From positions 4,646,501 through 4,710,500 of the forward strand of contig NZ_CP018632.1 of assembly GCF_002215215.1 (NCBI RefSeq): a stretch of 64,000 nt of DNA. Direction: 5' to 3'. Source of the DNA: Granulosicoccus antarcticus IMCC3135. GTDB lineage: Bacteria > Pseudomonadota > Gammaproteobacteria > Granulosicoccales > Granulosicoccaceae. This document shows, one piece after another, positions 60,702 through 64,000 of the stretch (the first letter of the stretch is position 1; every line of letters begins with the position of its first letter). The position numbers and the translations under genes were made by a program. The notes beneath the pieces were generated by a model. It worked only from the letters and a program-made list of their open reading frames with translations. It was not told where the DNA came from and ran no database searches.

Positions 60702-61760
60702 TCACAACTTGCGCGAAACGCGCGCGCCTGTCTCGGCATCAAAGAGATGACAAAACTGCGGTTCTATGGCGATCGATACCGAGTCTCCGATATTCGTCCG
60801 GAAATTCTTGTCAGCTTTGACCGACACCAGCACACCATCAATTCTTACCGAAATCATGGTGGCGTCACCCAACAGCTCCAGCGTGTATACGGGGGCATTG
60901 ATTTGCCCGTTTGCCCCCTCGGCAAGCCTTGCATCCTCTGCTCGAAAACCCAGAGTGACAGGCCCCTCTTGCGCCTCCAGCACAGGTACCGACATATGTT
61001 TCGCCTTGAACACCCCATTCTCGATTACGCCGTCAACCAGATTCATGGCCGGGGAACCGATAAAGCTGGCTACAAAGGCATTACTGGGATTATCGTAGAT
61101 CTCGGTAGGTGTTCCTACCTGCTGTACCAGCCCGGATTTCATCACCACAACCCGGTCAGCCAGAGTCATGGCCTCGATCTGATCATGAGTGACGTAAACG
61201 GTGGTCACCGCCAGCTCGTGGCACAGGTTCTTGATCTGGGCACGGGTAGAAACGCGTAATTTGGCATCCAGGTTGGACAGTGGCTCGTCCATCAGAAAGG
61301 CATTTGGCTCACGTACAACCGCACGTGCCAGAGCGACCCGTTGTCGCTGACCACCCGACAGTTCGGCAGGTTTACGATGCAGAAATTCATCCAGCTCAAC
61401 CATAGCCGAGGCACGCTTGACACGTTCGTCGTGACTGGCAGGATCAATCTTGCGCACCTTCAGGGGAAAACGGATATTTTCGTAGACGTTCATGTTCGGG
61501 TAGAGCGCATAGGACTGAAACACCATGGCCACATCCCGATCCTTGGGCTCCAGATCATTGATTACCTTGCCATCAATGCGGATCTCGCCGGAACTGACAT
61601 CCTCCAGGCCTGCAATCATTCGCATGGTGGTGGTCTTGCCGCAACCGGAAGGTCCCAGCAACACCAGGAATTCACGATCGGCAATGGTCAAGTTGAAGTC
61701 ATTGACACCAACAAAACTGCCCCACCTCTTGCACAGATTGCGTAGTTCGATTTCAGCCAT
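60702..61760 (-). CDS. ugpC: CUT1-type ABC transporter ATPase (UgpC/MalK-like)
   Basis: 352 residues: Walker A GPSGCGKTTT near 36-45, signature LSGGQRQR, Walker B LMDEPLSNLD, switch VTHDQIEAM, and a C-terminal TOBE-type domain (VTLGFRAEDARL). It energises the sugar-type importer. It is first of the long minus-strand operon, with two LacI-type palindromes upstream, at 61797 and 61851. Symbol is for family type only. Confidence 0.95.
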   Translation of the reverse strand: MAEIELRNLCKRWGSFVGVNDFNLTIADREFLVLLGPSGCGKTTTMRMIAGLEDVSSGEIRIDGKVINDLEPKDRDVAMVFQSYALYPNMNVYENIRFPLKVRKIDPASHDERVKRASAMVELDEFLHRKPAELSGGQRQRVALARAVVREPNAFLMDEPLSNLDAKLRVSTRAQIKNLCHELAVTTVYVTHDQIEAMTLADRVVVMKSGLVQQVGTPTEIYDNPSNAFVASFIGSPAMNLVDGVIENGVFKAKHMSVPVLEAQEGPVTLGFRAEDARLAEGANGQINAPVYTLELLGDATMISVRIDGVLVSVKADKNFRTNIGDSVSIAIEPQFCHLFDAETGARVSRKL

Positions 61761-61796
61761 GGTGAGTCCCTGTCCTCTAATGCACTAAAACAAGAT

Positions 61797-61816
61797 TTTT
61801 GCATTCGTTTGCAAAA
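61797..61816. promoter_or_regulatory. LacI-type operator 1
   Basis: TTTTGCATTCGTTTGCAAAA: inverted repeat TTTTGCA/TGCAAAA around a central CG, the usual form of LacI-family sites. It lies about 37 bases upstream of the ATPase start. Confidence 0.78.
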
Positions 61817-61850
61817 CAATACGCCCAACCACATCTGCAACGCAAGTTAT

Positions 61851-61870
61851 TTTTGCATTCGTATGCAAAT
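61851..61870. promoter_or_regulatory. LacI-type operator 2
   Basis: TTTTGCATTCGTATGCAAAT differs from operator 1 at the thirteenth and last bases only. The two are centred 54 bases apart, between the divergent operons, so one regulator could control both and might loop the DNA. Confidence 0.78.
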
Positions 61871-61961
61871 TAATTTTTCACACGGTTTACACTAAGCTCT
61901 GACAGGTATTGCCCAAGCTTTTCCAGCCCTCTTTGTTCGCAGCATCTCTTTCGAGGTTGTC

Positions 61962-62972
61962 ATGAGTCGTTTCCAATCCGCCAAAAAACTATTGCGTCGC
62001 TATATGCAGGCAATGGAAGAGGCCTCAGCATCCACCGCTACCCAAGTGCTCGCCGAGTACACCAGCGCAGACTATTCGTGGCGTGGAGTCTTTCCCTTTC
62101 GCGAACAGGACAGTGGTGAATCGGCAGCTCGGGTTTTCTGGCAACCACTGATGCATTCTTTCACTCGCCTGCAACGCCGCGAGGACATCTTCATGGCCGG
62201 AGAGAATGTCTATGATGGTGAGACATGGGTCATGAGCTCGGGCAACTTCATGGGCCTGTTTGATAACGACTTTCTGGGCATACCGGCAACCCGGCGCATT
62301 GCCAATCTTCGCTATGCAGAATTCAGCTGTGTGCGAGATGGCAAGATCTGCCAGACAGGCTTGTTTGTAGACCTGATTGGCCTCATGGTCCAAGCTGGGG
62401 TCAACCCCCTACCCCCTTCCACCGGGGTTTATTACAACTACCCAGGTCCGCGCTACCATGACGGGCTGCTGCATGACGAGGCGGATCCGGCAGATAGTGA
62501 AATCACCTTGTCCCTGGTGAATACCATGGTGCAGGATCTGAGTGATCTTAATACCAGTGGCGCAATGGGATGCCCACCGGAGGTGCTGGCCAGGACATGG
62601 CATGAGGACATGCTCTGGTATGGCCCTGCGGGAATCGGGGCCAGCTACACCATTCCTCGCTACCAGGAGCAGCACCAGCTACCTTTTCGAAATCAACTGG
62701 GCGACAAACAATTCCAGGGACATGTCTGCCGCTTTGCTGAAGGTAATTACGCCTGTTTTTTCGGCTGGCCAAACCTGAGCAACAGCCCCCTGGGTGGCTG
62801 GCTCGGTTTACCGGGAGGCAGTCAGCACTCGAAAATGCAAGTGGTCGATATCTACCGACGCGAAGGCGATAAACTGGTAGAGAACTGGATTTTGATCGAT
62901 CTGCCATGGTGGCTGACACAACAAGGCCTGGATGTACTCCAGCGCAATCGCGAGCTACGTGGAGTTATGTAG
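61962..62972 (+). CDS. SnoaL/NTF2-like protein, two repeated domains (copy 4 of 4)
   Basis: 336 residues in two halves (about 5-150 and 175-330). The second half has ARTWHEDMLWYGPAGIGA and a C-terminal KLVENWILIDLPWWLTQQG, very like the copy at 54382. An early ADYSWRGVFPF corresponds to FCWKGPAP in that protein. This copy is divergent from the main operon and behind the two operators. It is 39 bases ahead of the esterase gene. Function unknown. Confidence 0.78.
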   Translation: MSRFQSAKKLLRRYMQAMEEASASTATQVLAEYTSADYSWRGVFPFREQDSGESAARVFWQPLMHSFTRLQRREDIFMAGENVYDGETWVMSSGNFMGLFDNDFLGIPATRRIANLRYAEFSCVRDGKICQTGLFVDLIGLMVQAGVNPLPPSTGVYYNYPGPRYHDGLLHDEADPADSEITLSLVNTMVQDLSDLNTSGAMGCPPEVLARTWHEDMLWYGPAGIGASYTIPRYQEQHQLPFRNQLGDKQFQGHVCRFAEGNYACFFGWPNLSNSPLGGWLGLPGGSQHSKMQVVDIYRREGDKLVENWILIDLPWWLTQQGLDVLQRNRELRGVM

Positions 62973-63011
62973 AGTCGCCAGAACCTGTAATTTTGAGGCA
63001 CTATAGCCTTC

Positions 63012-63965
63012 ATGAAAAACTCCCCACAAGCAGACTACGCATCATTGATTGATGCGCAGACTCATGACTTCATTCGTCGCACAGAGCTCTGGTATCCACC
63101 CGGCACTACGGGGCAGAGTATCGAGGCGCAGCGTCGCACCTATGATGCGTTGTGTCGGGAGTTTCATCGCGATTACCCGCCCGAAGTGACGGCCTCAGAC
63201 GATACCACTGGTATATCCACACGACATTATGTGCGTGCCTCTGCTGACAGCACAACGGCTGCAGCCCAGGTCGTGTATTTTCACGGTGGTGGTTTTGTGG
63301 TTGGTGGACTGGAGAGTCATGATGATGTCTGCGCCGAAATCTGTCAGGCCAGTGGATTTCCCGTTACTGCTATCGACTACCGCCTCTGTCCTGAACACAC
63401 ACATCCAGCCGCTTTCGAAGATGCCGTGGCCGGCGTAGAAAAAGCCTGGCAGGCCAGTCAGATGCCTATCGTTTTAGTTGGCGACAGTGCCGGTGGCAAT
63501 CTGGCCGCAGCGGTTGCCCATCAACTGCGTTCAAGCTCAATCAAGCTGGCAGGCCAGGTACTGATTTATCCTGGCCTGGGTGGCGACATGAGCAAAGGCT
63601 CCTATCTGCAGCATGCCAATGCGCCCATGCTCAGCACCGAGGAGGTCGAATACTATGCCACCCTCAGAGCCTCTGCCTCACATGACAAGAGTGACCCTAC
63701 TTTGTCACCACTGAGTGATTCCGACTTTTCAGCACTACCCCCCACCCTGGTCTTCGGTGCAGAGTGTGATCCTTTATCTGATGATGGCAAGCATTACCGC
63801 GACAGAATTCTGCAGGCAGGTGGCAAGGCTGCCTGGTTCAATGAAGCCGGACTGGTACACGGGTACCTCAGAGCACGTAGTACCGTTGAACGAGCCGAGT
63901 CCAGCTTCAAGCGTATCGTTGAAGGCATCCACCTGCTGGGCACCGGTCAGTGGCTCAACACCTGA
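63012..63965 (+). CDS. Alpha/beta hydrolase, hormone-sensitive-lipase-type esterase
   Basis: 317 residues with the oxyanion motif YFHGGGFVVGG (about 91-101), nucleophile motif GDSAGGNLAAA (about 158-168), acid in GAECDPLSDDG and histidine in GLVHGYLRA. It is a family IV carboxylesterase. It may remove an acyl group from the imported or modified substrate of the LacI regulon. It lies in the divergent unit after the fourth SnoaL-like gene, and ends 35 bases before the window edge. Confidence 0.92.
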   Translation: MKNSPQADYASLIDAQTHDFIRRTELWYPPGTTGQSIEAQRRTYDALCREFHRDYPPEVTASDDTTGISTRHYVRASADSTTAAAQVVYFHGGGFVVGGLESHDDVCAEICQASGFPVTAIDYRLCPEHTHPAAFEDAVAGVEKAWQASQMPIVLVGDSAGGNLAAAVAHQLRSSSIKLAGQVLIYPGLGGDMSKGSYLQHANAPMLSTEEVEYYATLRASASHDKSDPTLSPLSDSDFSALPPTLVFGAECDPLSDDGKHYRDRILQAGGKAAWFNEAGLVHGYLRARSTVERAESSFKRIVEGIHLLGTGQWLNT

Positions 63966-64000
63966 ATACGCACAGCTTTACTGCCCCTATACAAACTCGC

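Noticed and set aside
1-64000. CRISPR arrays, tRNA or rRNA genes, prophage, phage-defence islands
   Set aside because: No regularly spaced repeats, cloverleaf-like sequences, integrase or recognised defence genes were found; the only mobile element seen is the tnpB element at 34.9 kb.

Overview
The window looks like chromosomal DNA of a free-living, probably marine, gammaproteobacterium. GC is in the middle fifties, genes are densely packed in co-directional operons with many 4-base ATGA/GTGA overlaps, and there is an unusual wealth of importers and catabolic operons. The set (PuuD-type urate oxidation, TRAP and CUT1 transporters, DUF222/HNH remnant, SnoaL-rich operons) recalls Granulosicoccus-like bacteria, but that is an impression and not proven. 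No rRNA, tRNA, CRISPR array or prophage was seen.

Layout. 0-1.7 kb: a cut FAD-linked oxidase, msrA and 5-formyl-THF cyclo-ligase. 1.8-15.8 kb: a purine island. It holds a PotABCD-like ABC importer whose ATPase is fused to a nucleoside hydrolase, adenine deaminase, an M20 hydrolase, a phosphoribosyltransferase, and then the urate-to-allantoate route (PuuD, HIU hydrolase, an OHCU decarboxylase-allantoinase fusion, ureidoglycine aminohydrolase) with its GntR regulator. 15.8-16.7 kb: MarC and DUF3565. 16.7-20.1 kb: a TRAP transporter and a MarR regulator. 20.2-26.3 kb: homogentisate operon (hmgA, fahA, MBL protein, flavin monooxygenase, DUF2783, maiA). Three copies of one palindrome join the TRAP genes, marR and hmgA into one putative regulon. 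26.3-31 kb: a sulfite-dehydrogenase-like pair, an LLM oxidoreductase, small membrane proteins and a His-rich secreted protein. 31-39.8 kb: a peptide-type ABC importer with an acetylpolyamine amidohydrolase-like enzyme, a DHWC cupin and a LysR regulator; the operon is interrupted by a tnpB-only insertion element. 39.8-46.6 kb: formamidase (fmdA, fmdB, amiS), divergent from an NCS1-transporter/histidine-kinase/receiver hybrid and its LuxR-type partner. 47-48 kb: an unrecognised 297-residue protein.

48-64 kb is the most original region. One minus-strand operon runs from an ABC ATPase at 61.76 kb to an RraA-like protein at 48.07 kb: a CUT1 importer, HisD-like and SDR dehydrogenases, three SnoaL-like proteins, a double-cupin protein, a MetE-C-like zinc protein, an alpha/beta hydrolase, an RraA-like protein and a LacI repressor. 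A divergent unit carries a fourth SnoaL-like protein and an esterase. Two near-identical LacI-type operators sit between the two units. The enzymes do not match a pathway I can name, so this is the best candidate for an undescribed catabolic system.

All functional calls come from reading the translated sequence and recognising motifs; no database search was possible.
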